A stretch of DNA of 45,192 nt, from the NCBI GenBank assembly GCA_025054875.1, contig JANWYS010000009.1, forward strand, positions 1 through 45,192, given 5' to 3'. Of the stretch, positions 24,873-33,678 are shown one piece after another. Origin of the DNA: Cytophagaceae bacterium (GTDB lineage Bacteria; Bacteroidota; Bacteroidia; Cytophagales; Cytophagaceae). Position numbers and translations under genes: made by a program. Position 1 is the stretch's first letter, and each line of letters opens with the position of its first letter. Under the pieces are notes generated by a model that was not told the DNA's origin, did no database searches, and saw nothing but the letters and a program-made list of their open reading frames with translations.

Positions 24873-27448
24873 TATCGTGTTAGTTTTATTTCATATACAA
24901 AGCTTTTCCCTTCATTGAGTTTTATGCTAATCAAATTGTTTTTGATTGTTGCATTTATGTTTTTCCCCTTGGTGCCATCGGGATTTAAAGCAGTAACTGT
25001 TGCGGCCTGAGCTGTTAATTTCAATTCAACTTCACCTTCTGCTACTTGTGCTTTCAGAGGTAAGGAGCCGGGGTTGCTAAGTACGTTTCTGGATTTGTTG
25101 TACACTTGTCCGCTCATTTTTGTGGGGGTAACTACCACCAGATAAAACTCAGAACTTTCGGATATGGGTTTGTTTTGTTTTGATATTAATATGGCAGAAG
25201 CCCATTTGTTTTTAAGTTTTACTGAAAAGTTTTTGCAGTCTATATTGCTCTCAGAAGTGTTTCCCAATGCTCCCTGAACATTGGCGGCATCAATCTTGAG
25301 TATGTTTTTTTTGAAATCTAAGGTAAGCTCTCCGGTTTCGCTTTGAATAATTTTTTTCGATTCATCATAATATTTTAAAAAGTCTTTAGGGTTTCCTGTT
25401 TTTTTATCACCATAGCTTTTGCATACTTTAGTTATGTAGCTTAAGTAAAAATGTTTATCTAAGAAGTCAGAGTAAGCAGGCAGGGTATAGAGTTGTGTTT
25501 CAGCTATGGAATCTGTAACTAACCCGGGAGCTTTTTTTATATCGCCTCTAAGGAAGATCGGTGCTGCTACTACCCATTGAGCCAGGTGGTCGGGCATCAG
25601 GTTTGTGCTAAAGCCTCCCATCCTTTGCTCACCGACCATAGTTGGTCCGAAGTCAAACTGAATGAGTCCGTCATTGTCTTGCAGACTACTGTAGGCAGCT
25701 ACCAAAGGCAAAGCTTCCAAGATGTATTCATTAGGATAACAAGCATTAAATTCGGTAACGATAAAAGGTTTTTTATACCATTTGTATTTCATGATGTTGT
25801 TGATAGTAGATGTAGAAGGATTTGCAATCATGGAGGTATTGTTGAGAGGGGCATAGAGAATGCGCGACCAGTCGTTGTTTATTTTCCAGATTTGTGGATG
25901 GTCCCAATAGTCATTGGTAATGATGAAGTCATTTACGGTATTATCATACTGGTAGGGCAAAATGGGGATAGGGAAGTTACTACCACTTAGGGGATATTTT
26001 ACACCTATGTTGCGCATGTGCGTATACATAGTACGGTAGTATTTTTTTTCAACTTCTGAAAGGAACCGTATGGTAGCTTCATGGTCGCCGGAAAAATCTT
26101 TTCTGGGGGACAAAACGGGAGAGTTTCCTTTGCTGTAGTCTAAATCAAAAACAGTCATTTTCTTACCTGGATAAGCTTGTTGAAATTTTTCGTTGAGTTC
26201 TTTTCTGTAGGGTTCGGTAAGTATATCGCTGCCAAAGTGAAGAAATGCACTCGATTCATTTATGAATTCGGACCCAACGATAGCCGGATCATCAACGTAG
26301 GCCAAGCCTGTATAAGGATTTTTATGGGTAAGCAGTTGTGTGATGTATTCTTTTTGTAAATCAATGATGCGTTCGTTGAAATAGGCGATTTGCTTGCCGC
26401 CGTAATCGGGAGGAGTAAAGAGGATACCATCGCTTTGGGTGAAATTGCGATGAACCAGTAAGTCCATGAAAATATAAATCCCTTTTTTCTTAAGAGCGGC
26501 GATGAGGTAGTCTAACTTATCCATGCTTTCAGCAGAGAGTTGTCTGGTGCCGGGAGCATTTCCAAAGATGTTTGGGCTATACCAGGGCGCATCCAGATGA
26601 TGTAGCCTCACGATATTGCAACCCATACGCGCTAATCGTGTGGCTAAGCTATCGGCAACTTTTTTTTCAGGAAAACAGGAACTTGCCACCAGATTTACCC
26701 CCCAAAATTTTATAGGGGTGCCATCTTCAAATTGGAAATGTCCGTCAACCACTTTTGCGAAGCCATGTTTGCCTGCCGGCGCATCTAATAGAGAAGACCA
26801 ATCCACGTAGTGGCTTCCGTTTCGCTTAGTATCTATTGTTATGGTGTACCATTTTCCTTCATCCATCGGGCCTTTAAGTGTGGCGGCTTCTAAAGGTTCT
26901 CCGGAGTCGTTGTAGAGAAATACTTCAAGGTCGTCGTAATAAGCAGTGCCGGTACAGTTGGCTAGTTGTATTTGTAATTTCAGTTGCTTGGCCGCTTTGG
27001 AGGGGAAGTAGGTATAAGTATAGTATTTCCAATCGGTAGAGCCCGTAGCTTTTCCGGTTACAGGAGGATAGCCACCTGTAAGTGTACCGGATTGGTCCAG
27101 AAACTCAATGGCTATGCGAGCTTGCTCATAATCTTTTTCTCCGGGCTTCACGTTTTCAGTTTTCATCCATCCGTTAATTTCTACTTTGTATGTACCCTCA
27201 GGCAGGAAAATGATTTGATCGGCACCGCTCCATTTTGCTGTGGTGTTCATGATTTTTGCAGCGTAAGATCCTGAGCGCACTACGTTAGATTGTACTTCAG
27301 CTCCCCACATGTTCCATTCTTCGGCTTGCTTTTCAAATCCGGGATTTGAAAGTTGATTTACTGCATTAGTTTGTGATATGCCTGAAAAGGGAAATGAGAA
27401 AAATATTAAGCAGAGAGGCAGTTTTGTGAAATGAAAAAATTTGTTCAT
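24872..27448 (-). CDS. Secreted clan GH-A glycoside hydrolase with carbohydrate-binding domain
   Basis: The 858-residue protein has a signal peptide (about 1-25, ending SGISQ). A beta-sandwich carbohydrate-binding-like domain follows (about 30-178, NPGFEK...YYDDLEVFLYN), then a TIM-barrel domain (about 225-640) and a C-terminal beta domain. Clan GH-A catalytic residues are present: acid/base Glu398 in SEFINESSAF and a nucleophile candidate Glu566 in FIVTEFNAC. Supporting motifs are FWGVNLVA and IVRLHHLD. It is likely a cellulase- or mannanase-like (GH5-related) exoenzyme; the substrate is not clear. No type IX sorting tail or SusC/D pair is adjacent, so it is not part of a standard polysaccharide utilisation locus. 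Confidence 0.82.
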   Translation of the reverse strand: MNKFFHFTKLPLCLIFFSFPFSGISQTNAVNQLSNPGFEKQAEEWNMWGAEVQSNVVRSGSYAAKIMNTTAKWSGADQIIFLPEGTYKVEINGWMKTENVKPGEKDYEQARIAIEFLDQSGTLTGGYPPVTGKATGSTDWKYYTYTYFPSKAAKQLKLQIQLANCTGTAYYDDLEVFLYNDSGEPLEAATLKGPMDEGKWYTITIDTKRNGSHYVDWSSLLDAPAGKHGFAKVVDGHFQFEDGTPIKFWGVNLVASSCFPEKKVADSLATRLARMGCNIVRLHHLDAPWYSPNIFGNAPGTRQLSAESMDKLDYLIAALKKKGIYIFMDLLVHRNFTQSDGILFTPPDYGGKQIAYFNERIIDLQKEYITQLLTHKNPYTGLAYVDDPAIVGSEFINESSAFLHFGSDILTEPYRKELNEKFQQAYPGKKMTVFDLDYSKGNSPVLSPRKDFSGDHEATIRFLSEVEKKYYRTMYTHMRNIGVKYPLSGSNFPIPILPYQYDNTVNDFIITNDYWDHPQIWKINNDWSRILYAPLNNTSMIANPSTSTINNIMKYKWYKKPFIVTEFNACYPNEYILEALPLVAAYSSLQDNDGLIQFDFGPTMVGEQRMGGFSTNLMPDHLAQWVVAAPIFLRGDIKKAPGLVTDSIAETQLYTLPAYSDFLDKHFYLSYITKVCKSYGDKKTGNPKDFLKYYDESKKIIQSETGELTLDFKKNILKIDAANVQGALGNTSESNIDCKNFSVKLKNKWASAILISKQNKPISESSEFYLVVVTPTKMSGQVYNKSRNVLSNPGSLPLKAQVAEGEVELKLTAQAATVTALNPDGTKGKNINATIKNNLISIKLNEGKSFVYEIKLTR

Positions 27449-27507
27449 TTGTAATGGTCTTGTTATTATGTTGTTGAATACTATAAAAAATTCTGCAATA
27501 ATACAAT

Positions 27508-27960
27508 ATGATAGCCGTAATACAGCGTGTGAAACAAGCTAAAGTAGAAATAGCCGATGAAGCAACGGCAACCATATGTTCAGGACTTTTAGTATTGCTT
27601 GGCGTGGCGCAAGGCGACAAAGACGAAGATGCACGTTGGTTAGCACAAAAAACCATACACATGCGATTGTTTCCTGACAGTGAGGGGAAGATGAATTTAT
27701 CTTTGAAAGAAACTGCCGGTGAACTGTTGGTGGTGAGTCAGTTTACCTTGTGTGCATCTACGGCAAAAGGTAATCGTCCGTCATTCACGGAAGCAGCGCC
27801 TCCTGATGTGGCTATAGAGCTCTACAAGCATTTCATAGAATGCTGCGAAAATTATCTGGAGAAAAAAGTGCACCGTGGGGTATTCGGTGCCGACATGAAA
27901 GTTTCCTTGATAAACGATGGCCCTGTAACTATAATATTAGACACAAAGAATAAGAGGTAA
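27508..27960 (+). CDS. dtd: D-aminoacyl-tRNA deacylase
   Basis: Dtd hydrolyses D-aminoacyl-tRNA and mischarged glycyl-tRNA-Ala. The 150-residue protein begins MIAVIQRVKQAKVEI. It carries the two active-site motifs SQFTL (with catalytic Thr) and the cross-subunit NDGPVT near the C-terminus, plus KGNRPSFTEAAPP. It diverges from the glycoside hydrolase and lies 2 bases before the MazG-type gene. Confidence 0.95.
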   Translation: MIAVIQRVKQAKVEIADEATATICSGLLVLLGVAQGDKDEDARWLAQKTIHMRLFPDSEGKMNLSLKETAGELLVVSQFTLCASTAKGNRPSFTEAAPPDVAIELYKHFIECCENYLEKKVHRGVFGADMKVSLINDGPVTIILDTKNKR

Positions 27961-27962
27961 AG

Positions 27963-28289
27963 ATGACATTAGAGGAAGCACAGAAAATTGTAGACGACTG
28001 GATTAAAACATATGGCGTACGCTATTACAGCGAACTTACCAATATGGCTATACTTACAGAAGAAGTGGGAGAAGTAGCGAGAATAATAGCCAGAAGATAT
28101 GGAGAGCAATCTTTTAAACAAACGGATATGGATGCATCGCTGGCTGATGAAATAGCAGATGTGCTGTTTGTACTGATATGCATAGCTAATCAAACCGGGG
28201 TAAATCTGAAAGAAGCGTTTATAAAAAATATAGAAAAAAAAACGCAGCGTGATAAAGACAGGCATAGAAATAATCCCAAAATACGATGA
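27963..28289 (+). CDS. MazG-type nucleotide pyrophosphohydrolase
   Basis: The 108-residue all-alpha protein belongs to the MazG/RS21-C6 superfamily. The metal-binding helices show EEVGEVARIIAR (about 31-42) and ADEIADVLFVLICIA (about 61-75), matching the ExxE...ExxD pattern. It should hydrolyse (d)NTPs to monophosphates, a house-cleaning role. It lies 2 bases after dtd and the two probably form an operon. It ends with a basic KKTQRDKDRHRNNPKIR tail. Confidence 0.88.
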   Translation: MTLEEAQKIVDDWIKTYGVRYYSELTNMAILTEEVGEVARIIARRYGEQSFKQTDMDASLADEIADVLFVLICIANQTGVNLKEAFIKNIEKKTQRDKDRHRNNPKIR

Positions 28290-28909
28290 TTTATAACATA
28301 ATTATAGAGTGCATAAAATCGTCAATCAGTCAATCAGCAAGCTAAGTTTTGGGGCTTTATCCCTCTTCATGCAAGGAAATATTACTTTCATAACATCAAA
28401 GCATTGTTTCTCATGAATGCAAAAGATTACATTGATTTTCTGAAAGTAACCTCTCTATCGCATAAAATGGGTTCAATACCTCCAAAACAGATACATGCTC
28501 GTGGCACTGCTCTTGAAGCGGCAACTACTAATAAGAGTCGGAGCTCATATCTTTGAGTAAAGTAATTTCACATATGTGCCCACATCTGCCTCTGGCATGA
28601 AGAGAAACCGACAATCTCTGATAGACCTGAAAGTTTCAGGCTACCCTGCGCGAGGGATGGGAGCCATGGCCTGCAAGGCCAGTGCGGAGCTTTAGCGGAG
28701 CACCGCAGCGATAGCGGAGTGGCGGACAGCCCGGCCCCGCAGGGGCGCGCCCAACATAAAAAAAACATCTCACTATACTTTGCCGCCAATGTGGAACCTA
28801 GGGTAAAGTTTAGATTTGGGTTCTGCTATTCCATAAAATGAGATTGAGTGATGCAACCCAACACCAATGACACTAAACTATGTGAGGCAGTTGATGAAAG
28901 GTTATGCTT
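28290..28909. other. Convergent intergenic region with structured repeat copy B
   Basis: This 620-base gap separates the MazG-type gene (+) from the PurF-like gene (-). It carries repeat copy B (28645-28755), preceded by a perfect CCTGAAA-G-TTTCAGG dyad (28626-28640). To the right is a nested dyad: TTGGGTT/AACCCAA (28816-28822 with 28855-28861) inside GTTTAG/CTAAAC (28808-28813 with 28873-28878). No protein-coding gene is credible here. Confidence 0.55.
28645..28755 (+). repeat. GC-rich structured repeat, copy B
   Basis: This is the second copy of the 111-base element at 14398-14508, with 108 identical positions and no gaps. Hairpins are at 28667-28681 (TGGCC/GGCCA) and 28734-28746 (GCCCC-GCA-GGGGC). 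The three differences from copy A are at 28706, 28712 and 28739. An A-rich stretch follows, as in copy A, and weaker similarity continues for about 45 bases. Confidence 0.85.
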
Positions 28910-30799
28910 TTAGTATGCCCGCACAGTTTTGCCTTCCATGAAATAAATGAAAGATTTGTTGACCACACGGTTGCCTCCGGGCGTGGGATAGTCACCGGTG
29001 AAATACCAGTCGCCTTTGTGATCGGGACAAGCTTTGTGAAGGTTTTCAATAGTTTGGTAGATTACTTGTATTTCAGCCTTGCAGTTAGGGGGGGTGATTA
29101 TTTCGGCAATTTTTGCCGATATTTGCTCGCTGCTGAAGGGGGCATATAATATTTTCAAATAGTTTTCTACATTACCGCTGAGTTGGTTTACAGAAGCTTT
29201 ACATTTTTCATATACTGTTTCCAGTAAGTTTTCTTGTTTGGTATCTTTGAGCAATTCAAGAACTGCCCTGAAAGCGACAAACTCTCTTATTTTAGACATG
29301 TCAATTCCGTAGCAGTCCGGATAGCGTATTTGAGGAGCGGAAGATACGATGATAATTTTTTTAGGCTCCAACTTATCCAACATGCTGATGATGCTTTTTT
29401 CTAATGTAGTGCCACGCACGATGGAGTCGTCAATTATTACCAGATTATCCTGATGTTTATTAATGACGTTGTACGTGGTATCATAGAGATTAGTGACAAA
29501 TTCTTCGCGTTGGTCATCGGAGGTAATGAAGGAGCGCAGTTTAGCATCTTTTATTACCATTTTCTCGATGCGAGGCTTCAGAGCCAATGCTTCTTCTATT
29601 TGTTCTTTGGTGCTGGCAGGGTCGTTGACAATTTTTTTTCTATACTTTTCCAGATATTCATTTATGCCTTCCATCATGCCTATAAATGCGGTTTCGGCTG
29701 TGTTGGGCACATAGGAGAAAACGGTATTTTTTATATCGTAATTTATGGCTTCGAGTATTTGCGGATACAGGTGATATCCCAATTTTTTTCGTTCGGCATA
29801 TATTTTAGGGTCTGAAGATCGGGAGAAGTAGATGCGCTCAAAAGAGCAGGATTTTTTTTCTACCTGGTCTATAAATTGTTTTTGAGAGAAGGAGCCATTT
29901 TTTTCGATGATGAGAGCAAAGCCGGGTTCTATCTCTTTTATATCTTCATAATCTACATTGAAGGCTATTTTTATTGCCGGTCTTTCAGAAGCCATTACAA
30001 TTACTTCATCGTCGGCGTAGTAGTATGCCGGCCTTATTCCTGCGGGGTCTCTGGCAACGAAAGCGGCACCGTATCCGGTCATGCCGGCCATGGTATATCC
30101 GCCGTCAAAATCCTTACATGAGCGCATCAGTACACGCTGCAGGTCAAGCTCGTTTTCGATGATGTCGGATATTTCGCGGTTGGTATATTCATGTTTGTAT
30201 TTATTGAAAATCTCCTGGTTTTCCTCATCAAGGAAGTGGCCTATTTTTTCAAGTACGGTTACTGTGTCTGTTTTTTCTTTGGGATGTTGGCCTATGTCGA
30301 GCAGTTTTTGAAAAAGTTCGTCTACATTGGTCATATTGAAATTTCCGGCTACTACCAGATTGCGGCTGCGCCAATTGTTTTGTCTAAGAAAGGGGTGACA
30401 ATTTTCGAGTTCATTGTTTCCATGTGTGCCATATCGGAGGTGGCCTAAAAGCACCTCACCGGTGAAGGCCACATTTTCCAGCAGCCATTTTGCATCGTAG
30501 GCTTTTTCTTTTCTCTCGCGTAAGGCTTTTTTAAATTTCTTATTAATTTTTTTGAAGATATGCGAGACGGGTTGCGGGTCTACAGATTTCAGGCGGCTTA
30601 TGTATCTGTGTCCTTCCGGAACATTAATTTTTATTACGGCCACTCCGGCTCCATCTTGCCCGCGGTTGTTTTGTTTTTCCATCATCAGGTATAGCTTTTG
30701 CAAGCCATACATCGGGCCATATTTTTCCACATAGTACGAATAAGGCTTTCTTAACCTTATCAGAGCAATCCCGCATTCGTGCTTTATTACGTCCGACAT
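28910..30799 (-). CDS. PurF-like amidophosphoribosyltransferase, long form
   Basis: The 629-residue protein joins an N-terminal Ntn-type glutamine amidotransferase to a phosphoribosyltransferase domain. The catalytic cysteine is probably Cys9 (HECGIALIRL), not residue 2 as in classical PurF. Further glutaminase motifs include NNRGQDGAG, LGHLRYGTHG and GNFNMTN. The PRPP-binding loop VIIDDSIVRGTTLE lies near 449-462. It is over 100 residues longer than E. coli PurF (505), with an extra C-terminal part ending DYPTPGGNRVVNKSF. This long form recurs in Bacteroidota, sometimes beside a standard PurF. It would make phosphoribosylamine for purine synthesis, but a paralogous role is possible. It lies 12 bases after nuoN. 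Confidence 0.85.
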   Translation of the reverse strand: MSDVIKHECGIALIRLRKPYSYYVEKYGPMYGLQKLYLMMEKQNNRGQDGAGVAVIKINVPEGHRYISRLKSVDPQPVSHIFKKINKKFKKALRERKEKAYDAKWLLENVAFTGEVLLGHLRYGTHGNNELENCHPFLRQNNWRSRNLVVAGNFNMTNVDELFQKLLDIGQHPKEKTDTVTVLEKIGHFLDEENQEIFNKYKHEYTNREISDIIENELDLQRVLMRSCKDFDGGYTMAGMTGYGAAFVARDPAGIRPAYYYADDEVIVMASERPAIKIAFNVDYEDIKEIEPGFALIIEKNGSFSQKQFIDQVEKKSCSFERIYFSRSSDPKIYAERKKLGYHLYPQILEAINYDIKNTVFSYVPNTAETAFIGMMEGINEYLEKYRKKIVNDPASTKEQIEEALALKPRIEKMVIKDAKLRSFITSDDQREEFVTNLYDTTYNVINKHQDNLVIIDDSIVRGTTLEKSIISMLDKLEPKKIIIVSSAPQIRYPDCYGIDMSKIREFVAFRAVLELLKDTKQENLLETVYEKCKASVNQLSGNVENYLKILYAPFSSEQISAKIAEIITPPNCKAEIQVIYQTIENLHKACPDHKGDWYFTGDYPTPGGNRVVNKSFIYFMEGKTVRAY

Positions 30800-30811
30800 A
30801 TCTCTTTATCG

Positions 30812-32314
30812 TTATAGTTTTGTATTGTAGAATACGTTTATCAACCAATCAGGTTTAATGAACAGAATAATTGAGGTTGTAACCAATATGGCAGGAAGTA
30901 ATATTTCTGATGTTTTTATGTGTAATGGTGTATTGTTTTCCTCTTGGTGAAAAAAAAGGTAATAGGGTATTTTTAAGTAGTAAAACAGAGACAAGATGGT
31001 GGTGAGTATTCCTAAGGAGAAGAGTATCATGTAAGCATAATGGTGCGATGAAATATACATTTTCCATGTCGCCGAGAGTATGAAAAACTTGGCGTAAAAA
31101 CCTGCTGTAGGAGGAAGGCCAGTGAGTGAAACCATCGTTATAACAAATATAACACCAAACACGGGATTTTTTAATCCTAACCCTTTAAAATTATTCACAA
31201 GGTCGGAACCTGTTTTACGGCTCATCAGTTCGCAAAGTATAAATGCGGAAAAAATAACAGGTATGTACGAAAGGCTGTAAAACATTAACGCCGGCCTGGC
31301 CGAGGGATGTGTTATAGATAAAGTTATGGCCATGAAACCGGCATGAGCAATGGATGAGTATGCCAACAACCTCCTGAAGCTGATTTGCCTTAAGGCAGAG
31401 AGATTACCCATGAGCATAGATGATGCTGACATAAATACCAACACCATCAATACGGAAGTCTGTAAATTAGTATGAAACAGAAAAGGTCCTACGTATTTAC
31501 TGAGTACCCACATGGCGCTCAATTTGGGTGCCGTAGAAAAAAAGGATAAAACATTTATCGGTGCACCGCTGTATAAATCGGGCAACCAAAAATGAAACGG
31601 GAATGCAGATATCTTGAACAGAAAACCTGCGATAGAAAGCACAAACCCTACTATAATTACTAAGTTTTCTACCTGGCTGAGTTGAATGGTAAAAATCGTA
31701 GAGGTAAAATTCAAATGGTGTGTTACTCCATACAATAAGGAAAAACCATACAGCATAACCCCAGATGCAAATGCTCCGAACAACAGATACTTTATAGCAG
31801 CCTCTGTACCGGAGCGATTGAAGTGCATAATGCTAAGCATGTATGAACACAGTGATACCGTCTCTAAGGATATGAAGGTAACTACAAGGTCGGAAGAGGA
31901 TATTAAAAAAAACAATGACAAACTCAATGTGATAAGAAATATGTAGAACTCAGTTGTTTTTCTGACAGAGGAAAATGTATCTGAAATGAACGAAAACACT
32001 AATGTGAGAATCAATGAACATAATACCAGCAGTTGAAAGAAACATTCGTAATGTCCTATTACTAAAGTTCCCATGAATGCTGATATACTGTGTGTGGTAT
32101 TGTGCCATCTGTATATTAACGCCACTAAACTCAGCAAACACCCCCCAAAAGCTGTCAGCAAATAAACTGTAATCCTTTTCTCATTTTTTAAAAGGAACGA
32201 TAATAAAACGAAACAAACAACCGTAGCGAATAGGGTAATTTCGGGCAAGAGCAGGGGTAAACTTTTTCCGATATGTTGAATTTTCAGATATAAATTTTCC
32301 TCAAGGTGCTTCAA
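30812..32314 (-). CDS. nuoN: NADH-quinone oxidoreductase subunit N
   Basis: NuoN is one of the antiporter-like proton-pumping subunits in the membrane arm of complex I. The 500-residue protein has about 14 membrane helices. Conserved charged residues of the proton path are visible: Glu151 (SLETVSLCSYML), Lys175 (AAIKYLLFG), Lys234 (FLFKISAFPFHFW) and Lys264 (TAPKLSAMWVL). No other nuo gene is in the window; it sits between a glycosyltransferase and the PurF-like gene. The rest of complex I must lie elsewhere if the complex is complete. Confidence 0.92.
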   Translation of the reverse strand: MKHLEENLYLKIQHIGKSLPLLLPEITLFATVVCFVLLSFLLKNEKRITVYLLTAFGGCLLSLVALIYRWHNTTHSISAFMGTLVIGHYECFFQLLVLCSLILTLVFSFISDTFSSVRKTTEFYIFLITLSLSLFFLISSSDLVVTFISLETVSLCSYMLSIMHFNRSGTEAAIKYLLFGAFASGVMLYGFSLLYGVTHHLNFTSTIFTIQLSQVENLVIIVGFVLSIAGFLFKISAFPFHFWLPDLYSGAPINVLSFFSTAPKLSAMWVLSKYVGPFLFHTNLQTSVLMVLVFMSASSMLMGNLSALRQISFRRLLAYSSIAHAGFMAITLSITHPSARPALMFYSLSYIPVIFSAFILCELMSRKTGSDLVNNFKGLGLKNPVFGVIFVITMVSLTGLPPTAGFYAKFFILSATWKMYISSHHYAYMILFSLGILTTILSLFYYLKIPYYLFFHQEENNTPLHIKTSEILLPAILVTTSIILFIKPDWLINVFYNTKL

Positions 32315-32409
32315 TACTGTAATGAAATTTCAGTAAAAATATATGTGTTTAAAACAATATCAAACTCGGTGGGATTTTATAATGTTCAATAAAGCTTACT
32401 TAGCAGGCG

Positions 32410-33630
32410 TCACAGTTCGAAAATAACCTTTTCAAACTTACTTAGGTAGCTTTCAGTAAAAGCCTTTTTAAGGTTTTCATATTGTCCGTTGATTATTAAT
32501 TTTTTTAAGCTATCGCTTTCCAGCAAAGAGAGTATAGCACACGCATACCCATCTGTATCCAGTGGATTTATCCTTATAGATTCTGTGAGTATTTCAGCGA
32601 TACCACTGTTTCTGCTCAATATGCAGGGTATGCCATGTAAGGCAGCTTCCAAGGCAGCGAGTCCGAAAGGCTCTGATATGGAGGTATGGCAAAATATATC
32701 TATCTCCGGATAGAGTTCATTTTTTTCCGTTTCATTCAAGAAACCGAGTTGCACGAAGTTTTGACGGGCAAAACTATTTTCGATTCGTTCGTTTAATTCT
32801 GCTTGTAGTTCGCCTTCGCCGGTTATTATGAATTTTATGTCCGGATATGAGAGGTGTATTTTTTCGCAGATTTGAATGAAATGCAAAACGCCTTTTTGTG
32901 GAGCAAGTCTTCCCACATAAAGCAGGTTTACACAAGTTGATTTTTTTTGTGCTTTTTCGCGAACAATCTGTTCATTGGTTATGGGATGAATGACGTTGAT
33001 TTTTTCAGGATAAATATCGTAGTACTTAACAGCTATGTTTTTGGTGTAATGGCTAACTGATATTATTGAATCTGCCATGTCCATAGCTTTACGTTCCAGA
33101 TAATACACCCAATTTCGGCTGTCTTCTCCATAGCGATCGTATTCTAATGAATGAATGTGTACCAGCAATTTTTTACCGGTTAGTAGTTTCAGGCGTATAC
33201 CTGCCATCATGGTTATCCAGTCGTGGCAATAGATGATGTCAAAATTTAAATTTGATGCTGCTTCAACCACTTTGCTATTGTAGGCAGCTATGTAGTTTTG
33301 GATACTATCTGTGAGGTTATCTCTTTCAGGGTTTTCACGGTTTTCCACGTCTTGAATGCATGTATTGTAGGGAGAATAGAAACTTTTTAGTGAGAATTTT
33401 TCAAGTGAAAAAACAGAAGTTGTGTTTTCTGCTTTAATATTTATGATGTCGTCTATAAAGATTACAGATACTGATGAGTTTATATCATACAAGGGTTGTA
33501 TAGGCAATATTGCAGTGATGTTATGTTTTTTGGCCAGAGTGTTTAAAATGCCGGCAGAAGCTTTTGCCATACCGCCGCCTATGCGTGTATCCAAGTACCA
33601 TGCCAGGAAGAGGATGTTAGAATTTTTCAT
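32410..33630 (-). CDS. GT4-type glycosyltransferase
   Basis: This GT-B fold enzyme has 406 residues from the preferred ATG at 33630 (MKNSNILFLAWYLD). The frame is open to 33669, but the 13 extra residues precede the first Rossmann strand and look unlike the family. Features are the N-terminal GGGMAKASAGILNTLAKKH loop, the YCHDWITMMAGIRLK segment, and the C-terminal donor site SISEPFGLAALEAALHG with the E-x7-E glutamates. It resembles the Bacteroidota GT4 enzymes that often accompany GH57 amylases and are thought to make alpha-glucans. No GH57 gene is adjacent. Donor and acceptor are unknown. Confidence 0.82.
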   Translation of the reverse strand: MKNSNILFLAWYLDTRIGGGMAKASAGILNTLAKKHNITAILPIQPLYDINSSVSVIFIDDIINIKAENTTSVFSLEKFSLKSFYSPYNTCIQDVENRENPERDNLTDSIQNYIAAYNSKVVEAASNLNFDIIYCHDWITMMAGIRLKLLTGKKLLVHIHSLEYDRYGEDSRNWVYYLERKAMDMADSIISVSHYTKNIAVKYYDIYPEKINVIHPITNEQIVREKAQKKSTCVNLLYVGRLAPQKGVLHFIQICEKIHLSYPDIKFIITGEGELQAELNERIENSFARQNFVQLGFLNETEKNELYPEIDIFCHTSISEPFGLAALEAALHGIPCILSRNSGIAEILTESIRINPLDTDGYACAILSLLESDSLKKLIINGQYENLKKAFTESYLSKFEKVIFEL

Positions 33631-33678
33631 CAGATAGCTATATGCATGGTTAAATCTATTATGAAGCAAAAGTTATCT

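Noticed and set aside
25577-25990. 137-codon plus-strand frame inside the glycoside hydrolase gene
   Set aside because: Shadow frame opposite the catalytic barrel, whose reading frame carries intact catalytic residues.
28568-28789. 73-codon minus-strand frame across repeat copy B
   Set aside because: Same cause as in copy A; the strand and frame differ from the longer frames at copy A, so the repeat does not encode a conserved peptide.
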